Shown one piece after another: positions 7,754 to 15,935 of a DNA stretch of 36,677 bases. The translations under genes were made by a program, and so were the position numbers. This DNA is from an uncultured Bacteroidota bacterium (GTDB lineage: Bacteria; Bacteroidota; Bacteroidia; Flavobacteriales_D; Sanyastnellaceae): contig CAIZGX010000048.1 of NCBI GenBank assembly GCA_903932685.1, positions 1 to 36,677 of the forward strand, given 5' to 3'. A model generated the notes under the pieces. It saw only the letters and a list, made by a program, of their open reading frames with translations. It did not search any database and was not told the DNA's origin. The first letter of the stretch is position 1. Every line of letters begins with the position of its first letter.

Positions 7754-8791
7754 ATGTCGAACAAAGAAGAGAAAATAAACGCGTTCAATCCCAACAGTGC
7801 GGGAGTAGCGGAAAGTCAGATGTTTGGATTACCATTCACCATTGACGAAAGTGATATTGTTCTTCTTCCTGTTCCATGGGAGGTTACCGTAAGCTACGGC
7901 GGCGGTGCTTCAGAGGGCCCTGAACATATTTTCGAATCGAGTCTTCAAGTAGATCTTCATCATCCTGAATTTCCAGAATTGTGGAAGAAAGGCATTGCTA
8001 TGCTTGAGCAGAACGGTGCACTTCATTCAAGAAGTAATTCGTTGAAGGAAAAAGCGGAAGAAATTATTTCTGCTTGGGAAGAAGGTGAGAGCATTGAAGA
8101 GGACGACGAACTTCAAGAAATACTTCAGGAGATTAACGACGGCTGTGCCGATATGGTTCAGTATGTTGCTGATCAAACCAAGAAGTGGTTAGACGCTGGA
8201 AAAACAGTTGGGCTCATTGGTGGTGACCACAGCACTCCACTTGGATATCTTCAGACTTTGTCTGAACGTTACGAGAACTTTGGAATTCTTCATGTAGATG
8301 CGCACATGGACTTGCGTGAAGCCTATGAAGGGTTCACCTATTCACATGCGTCTATCATGTACAATGCAATGCAAATTCCACAAATAACCAAATTGGTTCA
8401 AGTTGGAATTCGTGATTTCTGTAAGGAAGAGAACGACCGTGTGGTGAATTCAAACGGAAGAATTGTTGTCCATACCGATGCAGAAATTCAGCGTGCAGCG
8501 TTCGAGGGTGAATTGTGGAAAGAGCGTTGTAATGCCATCATCGATGCACTTCCGAATGACGTGTATATCAGTTTCGATATCGATGGATTAGACCCTACCC
8601 TTTGTCCAAATACAGGCACTCCGGTTCCGGGTGGACTTTCATTCCAACAAGCGTTGTATTTATTGAGTCAATTGAAAGCCAAGAAGAACATCATTGGCTT
8701 CGACCTTGTAGAAGTTGCTCCAGGCGAAGACGACTGGAACGGCAATGTGGGAGCGCGCTTGCTTTACCACATGTGTGGTGTTGCAAGTTAA
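7754..8791 (+). CDS. Ureohydrolase (arginase/agmatinase/formimidoylglutamase family)
   Basis: Binuclear-manganese hydrolase of the arginase superfamily. The metal ligands are all present: His159 in GGDHS, Asp182, His184 and Asp186 in HVDAHMD, and Asp275 and Asp277 in SFDIDGLDP, followed by TGTPVPGGLS. This predicts hydrolysis of a guanidino or formimino group from an amino acid or amine. At 345 residues it is longer than most agmatinases (about 300), with an acidic insert around residues 95-130. That makes arginase, agmatinase and formimidoylglutamase all possible, and I cannot choose between them. It lies 6 nt behind sucC with no promoter of its own in between. Confidence 0.88.
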   Translation: MSNKEEKINAFNPNSAGVAESQMFGLPFTIDESDIVLLPVPWEVTVSYGGGASEGPEHIFESSLQVDLHHPEFPELWKKGIAMLEQNGALHSRSNSLKEKAEEIISAWEEGESIEEDDELQEILQEINDGCADMVQYVADQTKKWLDAGKTVGLIGGDHSTPLGYLQTLSERYENFGILHVDAHMDLREAYEGFTYSHASIMYNAMQIPQITKLVQVGIRDFCKEENDRVVNSNGRIVVHTDAEIQRAAFEGELWKERCNAIIDALPNDVYISFDIDGLDPTLCPNTGTPVPGGLSFQQALYLLSQLKAKKNIIGFDLVEVAPGEDDWNGNVGARLLYHMCGVAS

Positions 8792-10102
8792 TTAAGCTTT
8801 CCGTAACTTATTGTACTCCACTTGAATCTCTTGTGGTGGGTTGAAATAGCCATATGCCACGTGTGGAAATTCCTCTCTGATTTTATCCAATACATTTCGA
8901 ACCCCCATGCCTTCCGGTAATTCCGTTACGCCAATTTTCCCTAAATACCAATCGGGATCAATGTTGAAATTGCGCCATTGAATCATGCTAATGTCGGTGT
9001 GCTTAATGAAATTACGCAACGCTTCGTATTCTTCCGGATGGTCGGTCATTCCTGGGAATGTGAAGTAGTTGATACTTGCCCATCCACCGTATTGACGAAC
9101 AATACGCGTCGATTCTACAATGTCTTCAAACTTATAATTGTTCGGCAAGTAATAGGCTTCGTAAATGTTTTTACGAAGCGAATTCGTGCTCACGCGAATG
9201 CTATCCAAACCAACCTTCATTAACTCTTCCACCGCCTTTGGCTTGCTGCCGTTGGTGTTCAGGTTAATGATGCCGCGCGAAGTGTGCTTTCGCAATTCAA
9301 TAATAACATCACGAATGGTCTGCCAAACGAGCAACGGCTCGCCTTCGCAACCTTGTCCGAAACTTATAATTGGACGCTCTGCGTTAATCAAATGTGGAAG
9401 TGTGTATTCCACAATTTCTGCAACGGTTGGAATAAAATCTAAGCGGTCTTGTGGCGACGTTAACTCATGCTCTTCCGGTTGAAATGAAATACAACCTAAG
9501 CAATTGCTGTTACACGCCGGACTAACAGGAATAGGTGCTTCCCATCTTCCCATGAAAAAATTACGAGCAGCAGGGCAACAGTATTTCAAACTGCAATTGT
9601 TTCCCAAATGCTGAACCAATCTGTTGTTGGGATGCTCTTCCAAACGCTTGCGCGTTACCTCCCAAATATGTTCTCTATCGAAATTTTCTAAATCCTGACG
9701 CTCATCTGCGTCTATGCGAACTGCCGTTGTATAAAACTTTCCGTCGTACCAACCCACTGCTGTGTATGCATACAAGGGAAGTGTTGGTGCGTCTTGCTCA
9801 TCTGTTCCGAACGCTGCTGAATACAACTGCGTATATGCAGGAGCGTTCAAACTAGCAACGGCTTGAATGTCTTCATGGCATTCCATTTCGCCGGATTCAA
9901 CACTCAGACCATACGGACGTCTTCCAGGCAAAGTGAACAAATCACTTCCAAATGGAAGTTCAATAAAATCTTCTGGTGTTAGCGGATACACGTTGTATCC
10001 CGATCTGCCTACCGCTTCAAAATTAGTGTCTTCAAAAATATTTCCTTCAGCATCGGCGTATACCATGAAAGGGACTTCCTTCGGATGAATTGATTTTTTC
10101 AT
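8792..10102 (-). CDS. Radical SAM protein of unknown substrate
   Basis: Contains a CxxxCxxC iron-sulfur motif (CNSNCLGC; Cys197, Cys201 and Cys204 counted from the ATG at 10102), the hallmark of radical SAM enzymes. Core features follow: FGQGCEGEPLL (glycine-rich SAM contact), NLNTNGS, and SIRVSTNS. A second cysteine cluster, CSLKYCC, lies about 25 residues before the motif (Cys170, 175, 176). The N-terminal 160 residues form a separate uncharacterised domain. I chose the ATG at 10102 because the frame's earlier start at 10141 lies beyond a perfect promoter element (10107-10114) and inside the divergent gene. The reaction is unknown; no precursor peptide or partner gene is evident. Confidence 0.85.
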   Translation of the reverse strand: MKKSIHPKEVPFMVYADAEGNIFEDTNFEAVGRSGYNVYPLTPEDFIELPFGSDLFTLPGRRPYGLSVESGEMECHEDIQAVASLNAPAYTQLYSAAFGTDEQDAPTLPLYAYTAVGWYDGKFYTTAVRIDADERQDLENFDREHIWEVTRKRLEEHPNNRLVQHLGNNCSLKYCCPAARNFFMGRWEAPIPVSPACNSNCLGCISFQPEEHELTSPQDRLDFIPTVAEIVEYTLPHLINAERPIISFGQGCEGEPLLVWQTIRDVIIELRKHTSRGIINLNTNGSKPKAVEELMKVGLDSIRVSTNSLRKNIYEAYYLPNNYKFEDIVESTRIVRQYGGWASINYFTFPGMTDHPEEYEALRNFIKHTDISMIQWRNFNIDPDWYLGKIGVTELPEGMGVRNVLDKIREEFPHVAYGYFNPPQEIQVEYNKLRKA

Positions 10103-10106
10103 TTTG

Positions 10107-10114
10107 CAAAAGTA
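10107..10114 (-). promoter_or_regulatory. Radical SAM gene -7 element, leaderless spacing
   Basis: TACTTTTG on the minus strand ends 4 nt before the ATG at 10102. It lies 5 nt from the oppositely directed element at 10120-10127. Confidence 0.7.
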
Positions 10115-10119
10115 CATTC

Positions 10120-10127
10120 TATCTTCG
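10120..10127 (+). promoter_or_regulatory. MBL hydrolase gene -7 element, leaderless spacing
   Basis: TATCTTCG ends 6 nt before the ATG at 10134. The whole region between the two divergent ATGs is 31 nt. Confidence 0.65.
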
Positions 10128-10133
10128 TGAAAT

Positions 10134-10898
10134 ATGCGCATTACATTTTTAGGAACAGGAACAAGTCAGGGTGTACCACTCATCTCTTGCAAATGTGCAG
10201 TTTGCGCTTCAGCTGACGAACGCGACAAACGTTTGCGAAGCTCTGTGGCATTGACCATTGGCGAGCAATACTTTGTTATTGATTCGGGACCTGACTTCCG
10301 CCAGCAAATGCTTCGCGACAATGCTACGCATCTTGATGCTATTGTTTTCACACATGAACACAAAGATCACATCGCAGGGCTCGATGATGTTAGGGCTTTT
10401 AATTTCACCATGGGACAACCTGTGAATGTTTTTTGCACCGAGCAAGTGGAAGAGGCCTTGCGCAGAGAATTTCATTACGCGTTTTCGGAAAAAAAATATC
10501 CTGGCGTTCCACAAATTATTTTAAATCGAATTGAAAACGCCCCTTTCAACATAAACGGAATAACCTTCACTCCTATTGAAGTCCTTCATTTCAAAATGAA
10601 AGTCTTCGGATTTCGGATTGAAAATTTTACCTACATCACAGACGCGAATTTCATTTCGGAGGAAGAAATTCAAAAAATAATTGGAAGTGAAATACTCGTT
10701 TTGAATGGACTTCGCAAAGAAGCCCATCCTTCTCATTTCACTTTCGACGAAGCGCTTGAACTAATTGCGCGGATTAAGCCCAAAGAAGCCTATTTGACGC
10801 ACATAAGCCATCAGTTGGGAAAACATGCAGATGTTACGGCTGAACTGCCTCCAAATGTTCATTTAGCCTATGATGGTTTAACGCTTGAACTTGAATAA
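10134..10898 (+). CDS. MBL-fold metal-dependent hydrolase, PhnP-like
   Basis: A metallo-beta-lactamase-fold hydrolase of 254 residues. It begins ITFLGTGTSQGVP and has the metal motif THEHKDH (His74, His76, Asp78, His79), with a further metal region near LTHIS. An N-terminal cysteine cluster (Cys19, Cys21, Cys24) resembles the structural zinc site of PhnP. PhnP is a cyclic phosphodiesterase of phosphonate breakdown, but no phn genes are nearby, so the substrate is open; a nucleic-acid or cyclic-phosphate phosphodiester is likely. Divergent from the radical SAM gene and followed closely by the DUF4920 gene. Confidence 0.85.
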   Translation: MRITFLGTGTSQGVPLISCKCAVCASADERDKRLRSSVALTIGEQYFVIDSGPDFRQQMLRDNATHLDAIVFTHEHKDHIAGLDDVRAFNFTMGQPVNVFCTEQVEEALRREFHYAFSEKKYPGVPQIILNRIENAPFNINGITFTPIEVLHFKMKVFGFRIENFTYITDANFISEEEIQKIIGSEILVLNGLRKEAHPSHFTFDEALELIARIKPKEAYLTHISHQLGKHADVTAELPPNVHLAYDGLTLELE

Positions 10899-10905
10899 TC
10901 TCTCT

Positions 10906-10913
10906 TACTTTTG
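10906..10913 (+). promoter_or_regulatory. DUF4920 gene promoter -7 element
   Basis: TACTTTTG, 16 nt before the ATG at 10930. A TTG at 10885-10887, 18 nt upstream, could be the -33 element. It lies just past the stop of the upstream gene. Confidence 0.65.
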
Positions 10914-10929
10914 CATTAAATATTTCAAA

Positions 10930-11451
10930 ATGAAAAAACTTGCATTCTTATTTATAGCCTTCAGCCTATTGACAACATCTGCTTTTGCTCAAAAATCAGG
11001 TAAAAACAAAGTCAAATCATACGGTGAAGCTTTTACTGCTGAAAATGTCATTTCGCTTTCAGAACTTCAAGAAAAAATGAAAACAGAAACGCGTTTTGCG
11101 TGTGTGTTTGAAGGAAGTATTGTACAGACTTGTCAGAAGGCCGGATGTTGGATGGAAGTAGCCATGCCTGTTGGCGATGGAATGACTGTCTTCATGAAAG
11201 ACCATGCTTTCGCAGTCCCATTGGAGAAATGCGAAGGAAAGAAAACATTCGTAAAGGGTGAAGCTTATTTCAAAGAGTTAAGTGTTGCTTATTTGCAGCA
11301 CTTAGCTGAAGACGCTGGAAAATCGAAAGAGGAAATTGCTAAAATCACTGAGCCTCAAAAGCAACTCGTATTCAACGCAAGCGGCGTGCAGATAATGGAA
11401 GGTGGAAAAGGTGGAAATAAAACGCTAAAAGGCGAAAACTGCGCGCATTGA
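10930..11451 (+). CDS. DUF4920 family secreted protein
   Basis: A 173-residue protein with a clear signal peptide (MKKLAFLFIAF...AFAQ, cleavage after about residue 20). The mature part contains SYGEAF, then CVFEGSIVQTCQKAGCWMEV, with clustered cysteines that may bind metal or form a disulfide, and a VFMKDHAFAVP segment. This matches DUF4920, whose function is unknown. I use the ATG at 10930 rather than the TTG at 10885, because the promoter element lies between them and the signal peptide begins at this Met. Its TGA overlaps the TTG start of the peptidase gene. Confidence 0.82.
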   Translation: MKKLAFLFIAFSLLTTSAFAQKSGKNKVKSYGEAFTAENVISLSELQEKMKTETRFACVFEGSIVQTCQKAGCWMEVAMPVGDGMTVFMKDHAFAVPLEKCEGKKTFVKGEAYFKELSVAYLQHLAEDAGKSKEEIAKITEPQKQLVFNASGVQIMEGGKGGNKTLKGENCAH

Positions 11452-12692
11452 GTTTACTTCCAAATCCAATTGTTTTTACTCTTTCCAACGGGATTCGTGT
11501 GGTTCACCAACCAATGGATCGAGACGTTGCGCACTGCGGATTAATGATCGCAGCTGGAAGTCGCGACGAAGAGGAAGATGAACACGGTCTTGCTCATTTT
11601 CTTGAACACTGTTTTTTCAAAGGAACCAAAACACGTAAGAATCATCATATCCTTTCAAGACTCGATGCTGTAGGCGGAGAATTAAATGCTTTCACCGCGA
11701 AAGAAGAAACTTGGATACACGCTTCCATGGTGAAAGAGCACTACGAGAGAGCCATTGAACTCATTGCCGACATTACCTTCCATCCCTCCTTTCCTGCTGA
11801 GGAAATTGAAAAAGAAAAGGAAGTTATTATCGATGAATTGAATAGTTATTTCGACAGTCCGAGTGAAATGATTTTCGAAGGGTTTGAAGAACATTTGTTT
11901 GGTAAACACTCCATTGGACGCAGCATTCTTGGAACGAAAGAAAGCATTAACGCCATGAAGCGTTCGCATCTTGAGCGATTCAGAAAAAGAAATTTAACGG
12001 CAGAGCAACTTGTGTTTTCTTCTGCTGGAAATATTCCCATTGAAAAACTTCAACTCATTCTTGAGAAACATTTGGGCAAAGAAAAGCTCTCGCTTTTCAC
12101 TCAAAAAAGAATTAAGCCCACGTTAAAATCAGGCAAAAAAATTTACGTTGAAAAGGACATTCACCAAGTGAATTTTCTTGTCGGCGGAAAAGCATATGCC
12201 TTTTCGCATAAGCTTCGTCCAGCTCTTACGCTCCTGACCAACGTTCTTGGAGGACCGGCTTTGAACAACAAGCTTAGCATGGTTATTCGCGAGAAACACG
12301 GATTGGCTTATCACGTTGAATGCACGTATGCGCCCTTCACCGATTGCGGTATTTTCAGTTTGTATTTAGGCACCGACAAGGAGAATTTGAAAAAGGCCAT
12401 TGAACTTTGTGAAAAAACATTGGGTTGGTACAAGGAAAACAAAATGAATGGCCGACAACTTCAGGAAGCGAAGAAACAAATCATTGGACAAATGGCATTG
12501 GCTCAGGATAGCGGCAGCGCCCTTATGTTCAACCTCGGAAAAACTTTGCACGAGTTCAACCGAATAGACACGATGAAAGAAGTGTTTCGTAAGTTGGAAG
12601 AAATTACTGCCGATCAAATTCAACAAGCGGCTATCGACACCTTTCAATTTGACAAAATGAATGTGTTGGCCTACGTCCCGAAAAAAAATTAA
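11448..12692 (+). CDS. M16-family zinc metallopeptidase
   Basis: Pitrilysin/processing-peptidase family. It has the inverted zinc motif HFLEH (His50, Glu53, His54), with the distal Glu near residue 130 about 75 residues later, so the zinc site looks intact. GGELNAFTAKEETWIHA and the C-terminal half (REKHGLAYHVECTYAPF) are typical of the active-subunit type. At 414 residues it is a single-unit bacterial form. The start is a TTG overlapping the upstream TGA by 4 nt (TTGA). I accept it because the first beta strand of the fold (PIVFTLSNGIRVVH) begins at residue 7, before any ATG. No signal peptide is seen. The 3' end overlaps the convergent gene by 4 nt. Confidence 0.92.
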   Translation: MSLLPNPIVFTLSNGIRVVHQPMDRDVAHCGLMIAAGSRDEEEDEHGLAHFLEHCFFKGTKTRKNHHILSRLDAVGGELNAFTAKEETWIHASMVKEHYERAIELIADITFHPSFPAEEIEKEKEVIIDELNSYFDSPSEMIFEGFEEHLFGKHSIGRSILGTKESINAMKRSHLERFRKRNLTAEQLVFSSAGNIPIEKLQLILEKHLGKEKLSLFTQKRIKPTLKSGKKIYVEKDIHQVNFLVGGKAYAFSHKLRPALTLLTNVLGGPALNNKLSMVIREKHGLAYHVECTYAPFTDCGIFSLYLGTDKENLKKAIELCEKTLGWYKENKMNGRQLQEAKKQIIGQMALAQDSGSALMFNLGKTLHEFNRIDTMKEVFRKLEEITADQIQQAAIDTFQFDKMNVLAYVPKKN

Positions 12693-13105
12693 AACGGTGA
12701 AATGGAATGAATGTCGTTATTCCGACGTTCAATTTCATTTTTCACAATACAGATTCGCTGGGCAATTGCTGCCATATCTGGAAGGTTTTGCTGAAGCAAC
12801 CACATCAAAGAATCTTCGTGATTGTCTGCAGCTCGCGCCATTTTCTCTAACACATCGTATTTATTCTTCTTCAACCACAGTAAAGCGTTAGGATTGCCCT
12901 CTGCGCCATTGATGAGCGCCATGAGATGCGGGAAGTTGTTTTCCATGAGCCACGTGCGCGCATCGTCTTGGTTGTTGAGCGCGTGAACGAAAATTCCTAA
13001 TTCCGGAAACCCATTTGCCATAAGCCATTCGCGTATGGCCAAGTTGCCTGAAATGGCTTCTCCCCAAGCGATAATAACTTTCGACGGATATCCTTCGGTA
13101 TTCAT
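12689..13105 (-). CDS. Small protein of four 25-residue helical repeats
   Basis: A 138-residue protein that I cannot assign to a named family. Almost all of it is four tandem repeats with an exact 25-residue period: Trp27, Trp52, Trp77 and Trp102, each followed by Leu, with Asn (or Gln) at +4, Pro (Asp in repeat 3) at +7 and Leu/Met at +9. The consensus is roughly AxxWLxxNxFPxLxxxxxxAxxN. Each unit would make a helix pair, so the whole could be a small alpha-solenoid that binds a protein or peptide. There is no signal peptide or membrane segment. Stop codons overlap the M16 gene in a shared TTAA. A one-mismatch -7 element (TAACATTG, 13110-13117) ends 4 nt before the ATG. Confidence 0.75.
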   Translation of the reverse strand: MNTEGYPSKVIIAWGEAISGNLAIREWLMANGFPELGIFVHALNNQDDARTWLMENNFPHLMALINGAEGNPNALLWLKKNKYDVLEKMARAADNHEDSLMWLLQQNLPDMAAIAQRICIVKNEIERRNNDIHSISPF

Positions 13106-13109
13106 AATG

Positions 13110-13117
13110 CAATGTTA
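13110..13117 (-). promoter_or_regulatory. Possible -7 element of the repeat-protein gene
   Basis: TAACATTG on the minus strand has one mismatch to TAnnTTTG and ends 4 nt before the ATG at 13105. Confidence 0.4.
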
Positions 13118-13149
13118 AATAAGTTTCTTAACTATTCCGTTATTCAGAA

Positions 13150-13176
13150 ATAAAAAAAGGGACCGAAGTCCCTTTT
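13150..13176 (-). terminator. Terminator of the OmpA/TPR lipoprotein gene
   Basis: On the minus strand, AAAAGGGAC pairs with GTCCCTTTT around a TTCG tetraloop, a very stable C(UUCG)G hairpin, followed by a run of Ts. It begins about 20 nt past the stop codon. Confidence 0.92.
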
Positions 13177-13196
13177 CAAATAAATATCTTTTCGAA

Positions 13197-14873
13197 TTAT
13201 TTTGCGAATTCTAAATCTTTCTTAGACTTCTCTCCTAGTGAACCATCTTTTGCGATAGCTGAACTTAAGTTTGAATCTTTGCCTGCAGCATCGTTTGAAC
13301 GAGCGCAGATGATAGCGCGAAGGTAATCAGCTAATGCCGACTTATCGCCACTTGCATCCAAGTCTGATTTTGCACCAGCGTTGTCACCGCTTAACATCTT
13401 AGCTAAAGCTGAGTTGAATGACTTCACATCTTTCATGGCAGAAACAGCACCTGCGTAGTCACCGTTTGCGATAAGAATAAGTCCTTTGTTGTACTTGCTC
13501 TCTGCAGAACCGCTTTCGTTGAACAATTTCATTGCACCCTTGCGATCACCGTTCAAACGAACAGATACACCGTTGTTGTTAGACGTCTCAGAATTCTTCT
13601 TCATTCCGTAAGCCTTTTCAAATTGCTTAGCCGCTTCAGAAGACTTGTTCATTCCATAATAAACAACACCTAAGTTGTTCGATGCACGGTAGTCACCGTT
13701 TGCTTTTCCTTCCGCCTCTTTGTAGATTGTTGCTTTCACATTTGCATCTTCAGTCAAAGAACCTGCTTTCAATAACTCTTCATAATTCAATACAGATGCG
13801 TTTGTTTTTCCTAAAGAAATCAACTCGGCATCGGTGTAACCGTTTTCAGTGTAATAAACACGAATAACACAACGACGAAGTGATGGGAAAATCAAATCTT
13901 TGATTTCAGTGTATGTCTTAGAGATGTTCTTGATTTCCGTTTCTCTTTCAGTTAAGTCAGTCGTTCTTTGAAGAATACGTACAATGATATCGCTGTCCGC
14001 AATTGATGACTTTTCCATTGCAGCTTTGAATCCTTCCCAGTCTTCACCTTTAGGATTCTCCTTCACCAACGCGCCGTATAGAACATCAAGGTTAGCTGTC
14101 TTCAATACGTTCGTCATTACTTTACTTCCTGCTTTAGCACGCTCAACAGCTAGACCGTCGTTCAATAAAATTTCACCTTCAGGTGAAGCATATGATTGCA
14201 ATTCGATTTGAGTCACAACCATTTTAGGGTTTGTGCTGATTGATGTTAATAATGCTTGTAATTCTGCAATGTCGGCATCTTTCATTTCAGCTGGCTTCAA
14301 TACAGACGAGTTCAAATCGAAATTAACAACAGCTTCGAAAGTCTTGTCAGTAGAGCGAACCAAAGCATCTTTAGAACCAATTACTTTATCGTCACTCTTC
14401 ATCAAATAAGGAGTTGTAATTACACCCTTAGCAATTTCCACCGCAGGGAAAGAAGCTGTCTTCTTGCCCTTTGCACCTTTGATGCGTAACTCTAATTTAG
14501 AAGATTCCATACCTGCAGAATAAGGAAGGGTTGCAGTATACTTGAAACTCTTTCCAGTTTTGAAAGGAATAATATCTCCATTACCTGTTGCCTTCTCTCC
14601 TTTGAATTCTTGTACCTTGTAAGTAGCTTCACCACCATTCCATACAATTGCTGGAGTAGCTTGAGCAGAAACCGCTTTAGCAAAATACTTTTCAGGAAAC
14701 TTACCTGTGATAGTAACCTTAACAGAGTCTCCGTGCACTTCCAATGGACTAGGTTCAACTTGGAAATTAAGTTCTGCCATGTGTTTTTGCATTGAGCCAA
14801 GAGTGGCACAACCTTGAAAAAGTAGTGTAACTGCTGTTAAAGCAACTACTACCGACGAAAATCCTTTTTTCAT
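13197..14873 (-). CDS. Outer-envelope lipoprotein with OmpA-like and TPR regions
   Basis: A 558-residue predicted lipoprotein with lipobox LFQGC and lipidated Cys22. An N-terminal beta-rich region (about 35-165) is followed by an OmpA-like segment (about 178-345): VVNFDLNSSVLKP and IELQSYASPEGE...AVERAKA resemble the peptidoglycan-binding FDxxS and GHAxxxG...LSxxRA motifs. The C-terminal 170 residues read as tetratricopeptide-like repeats (for example YRASNNLGVVYYGMNKSSEAAKQFEKAY). It may tether the outer membrane to the cell wall and act as an assembly scaffold, but the typical Asp/Arg peptidoglycan contacts are only partly visible. A TAAATTTG element lies 25 nt upstream and a strong terminator follows. 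Specific function unknown. Confidence 0.8.
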   Translation of the reverse strand: MKKGFSSVVVALTAVTLLFQGCATLGSMQKHMAELNFQVEPSPLEVHGDSVKVTITGKFPEKYFAKAVSAQATPAIVWNGGEATYKVQEFKGEKATGNGDIIPFKTGKSFKYTATLPYSAGMESSKLELRIKGAKGKKTASFPAVEIAKGVITTPYLMKSDDKVIGSKDALVRSTDKTFEAVVNFDLNSSVLKPAEMKDADIAELQALLTSISTNPKMVVTQIELQSYASPEGEILLNDGLAVERAKAGSKVMTNVLKTANLDVLYGALVKENPKGEDWEGFKAAMEKSSIADSDIIVRILQRTTDLTERETEIKNISKTYTEIKDLIFPSLRRCVIRVYYTENGYTDAELISLGKTNASVLNYEELLKAGSLTEDANVKATIYKEAEGKANGDYRASNNLGVVYYGMNKSSEAAKQFEKAYGMKKNSETSNNNGVSVRLNGDRKGAMKLFNESGSAESKYNKGLILIANGDYAGAVSAMKDVKSFNSALAKMLSGDNAGAKSDLDASGDKSALADYLRAIICARSNDAAGKDSNLSSAIAKDGSLGEKSKKDLEFAK

Positions 14874-14898
14874 TTTTTCAGCTTTTTTGTAATGGGCA

Positions 14899-14906
14899 CA
14901 AATTTA
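14899..14906 (-). promoter_or_regulatory. -7 element of the OmpA/TPR lipoprotein gene
   Basis: TAAATTTG on the minus strand (exact TAnnTTTG), 25 nt before the ATG at 14873. The leader is A-rich, with no Shine-Dalgarno. Confidence 0.7.
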
Positions 14907-14942
14907 CAATCAATTATTCAGTCTACAATACTCAAATTCAAA

Positions 14943-15899
14943 TTATTGTTGAACTACACCCATTGCGCAGAATTTTTCAATTCGCTGCTGGGTGCGTTCT
15001 TCCACTCCTAATTTTTCTAATTCATTCAAAGCGCTAATAATAGCCTCTTTCAAATGCAGCGCTGCACTATTTGGATTATTGTGAGCGCCTCCGAGCGGTT
15101 CACGAATAATTCCGTCTACCAATTTATTCGCTAACATATCGTCAGCCGTAAGTTTCAACGCGGCTGCGGCTTCAATTTTATGATCTGTATTTCTCCACAA
15201 AATAGTAGAACATGATTCCGGAGAAATAACAGAATACCAGGTATTCTCTAACATTAAAACACGATCTCCAATGCCAATTCCCAATGCACCACCAGAGGCA
15301 CCTTCGCCAATTATGATACATATCACAGGAACCTTTAGGCGCATCATCTCGAATAAATTTCGTGCAATCGCCTCACCTTGTCCTCGCTCTTCAGCTTCTA
15401 ATCCCGGAAATGCACCAGGAGTATCGATAAGAGTAACAATAGGCTTATTGAATTTTTCAGCTAATTTCATCAGGCGAAGTGCCTTGCGGTATCCTTCCGG
15501 ATTTGCCATCCCGAAATTTCGGTAGCTACGCATTTTAGTATTGGCTCCCTTTTGCTGACCAATGAACATGACACTTCTACCGTCGATGGACCCGAATCCG
15601 CCTACCATGGCCTTATCGTCTTTCACGGTGCGGTCTCCATGCTGTTCAACCCATGTGCCATCAGTCATTGTTTCAATGTATTGAAGGGTGTAAGGTCTCT
15701 CTGGGTGACGGCTTACCAAGACGCGTTGCCATGGGGTAAGGTTAGAATAAATCTCGTTGGTCTTTTCGACAACGGCACGCTCGAGGTCTTCAATAGCCGT
15801 ATGCACATCCACCCCATTCTTCTTTTCGCTCTCTCTTAACTTCTCTATCTGCTGACGAAGCTCTTTAATCGGGGATTCAAATTCTAAATAAATTTCCAT
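14943..15899 (-). CDS. accA: Acetyl-CoA carboxylase carboxyltransferase alpha subunit
   Basis: Forms the carboxyltransferase with AccD, moving CO2 from biotin to acetyl-CoA to make malonyl-CoA for fatty acid synthesis. Diagnostic segments are [18 protein letters not shown] at the N-terminus, [19 protein letters not shown], the [18 protein letters not shown] loop, FVNLIDTPGA-type [25 protein letters not shown], and [15 protein letters not shown] take the ATG at 15899 (318 residues), not the TTG at 15920 in the same frame, because the TTG lies inside the -7 element. It follows rdgB but has its own promoter. accD is not in the window. Confidence 0.96.
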   Translation of the reverse strand: MEIYLEFESPIKELRQQIEKLRESEKKNGVDVHTAIEDLERAVVEKTNEIYSNLTPWQRVLVSRHPERPYTLQYIETMTDGTWVEQHGDRTVKDDKAMVGGFGSIDGRSVMFIGQQKGANTKMRSYRNFGMANPEGYRKALRLMKLAEKFNKPIVTLIDTPGAFPGLEAEERGQGEAIARNLFEMMRLKVPVICIIIGEGASGGALGIGIGDRVLMLENTWYSVISPESCSTILWRNTDHKIEAAAALKLTADDMLANKLVDGIIREPLGGAHNNPNSAALHLKEAIISALNELEKLGVEERTQQRIEKFCAMGVVQQ

Positions 15900-15917
15900 A
15901 GTTTCTGTTTGGAAAGA

Positions 15918-15925
15918 CAAAAATA
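15918..15925 (-). promoter_or_regulatory. accA promoter -7 element
   Basis: TATTTTTG on the minus strand, 18 nt before the accA ATG and just past the restored stop of rdgB. Confidence 0.65.
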
Positions 15926-15935
15926 CACATAACTG

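Noticed and set aside
10103-10141. A longer radical SAM protein starting at 10141
   Set aside because: The extension overlaps the divergent MBL gene and contains the promoter element for the shorter form.
15900-15920. A longer accA N-terminus from a TTG at 15920
   Set aside because: The TTG lies inside a TATTTTTG promoter element, and the ATG at 15899 matches the usual AccA start.
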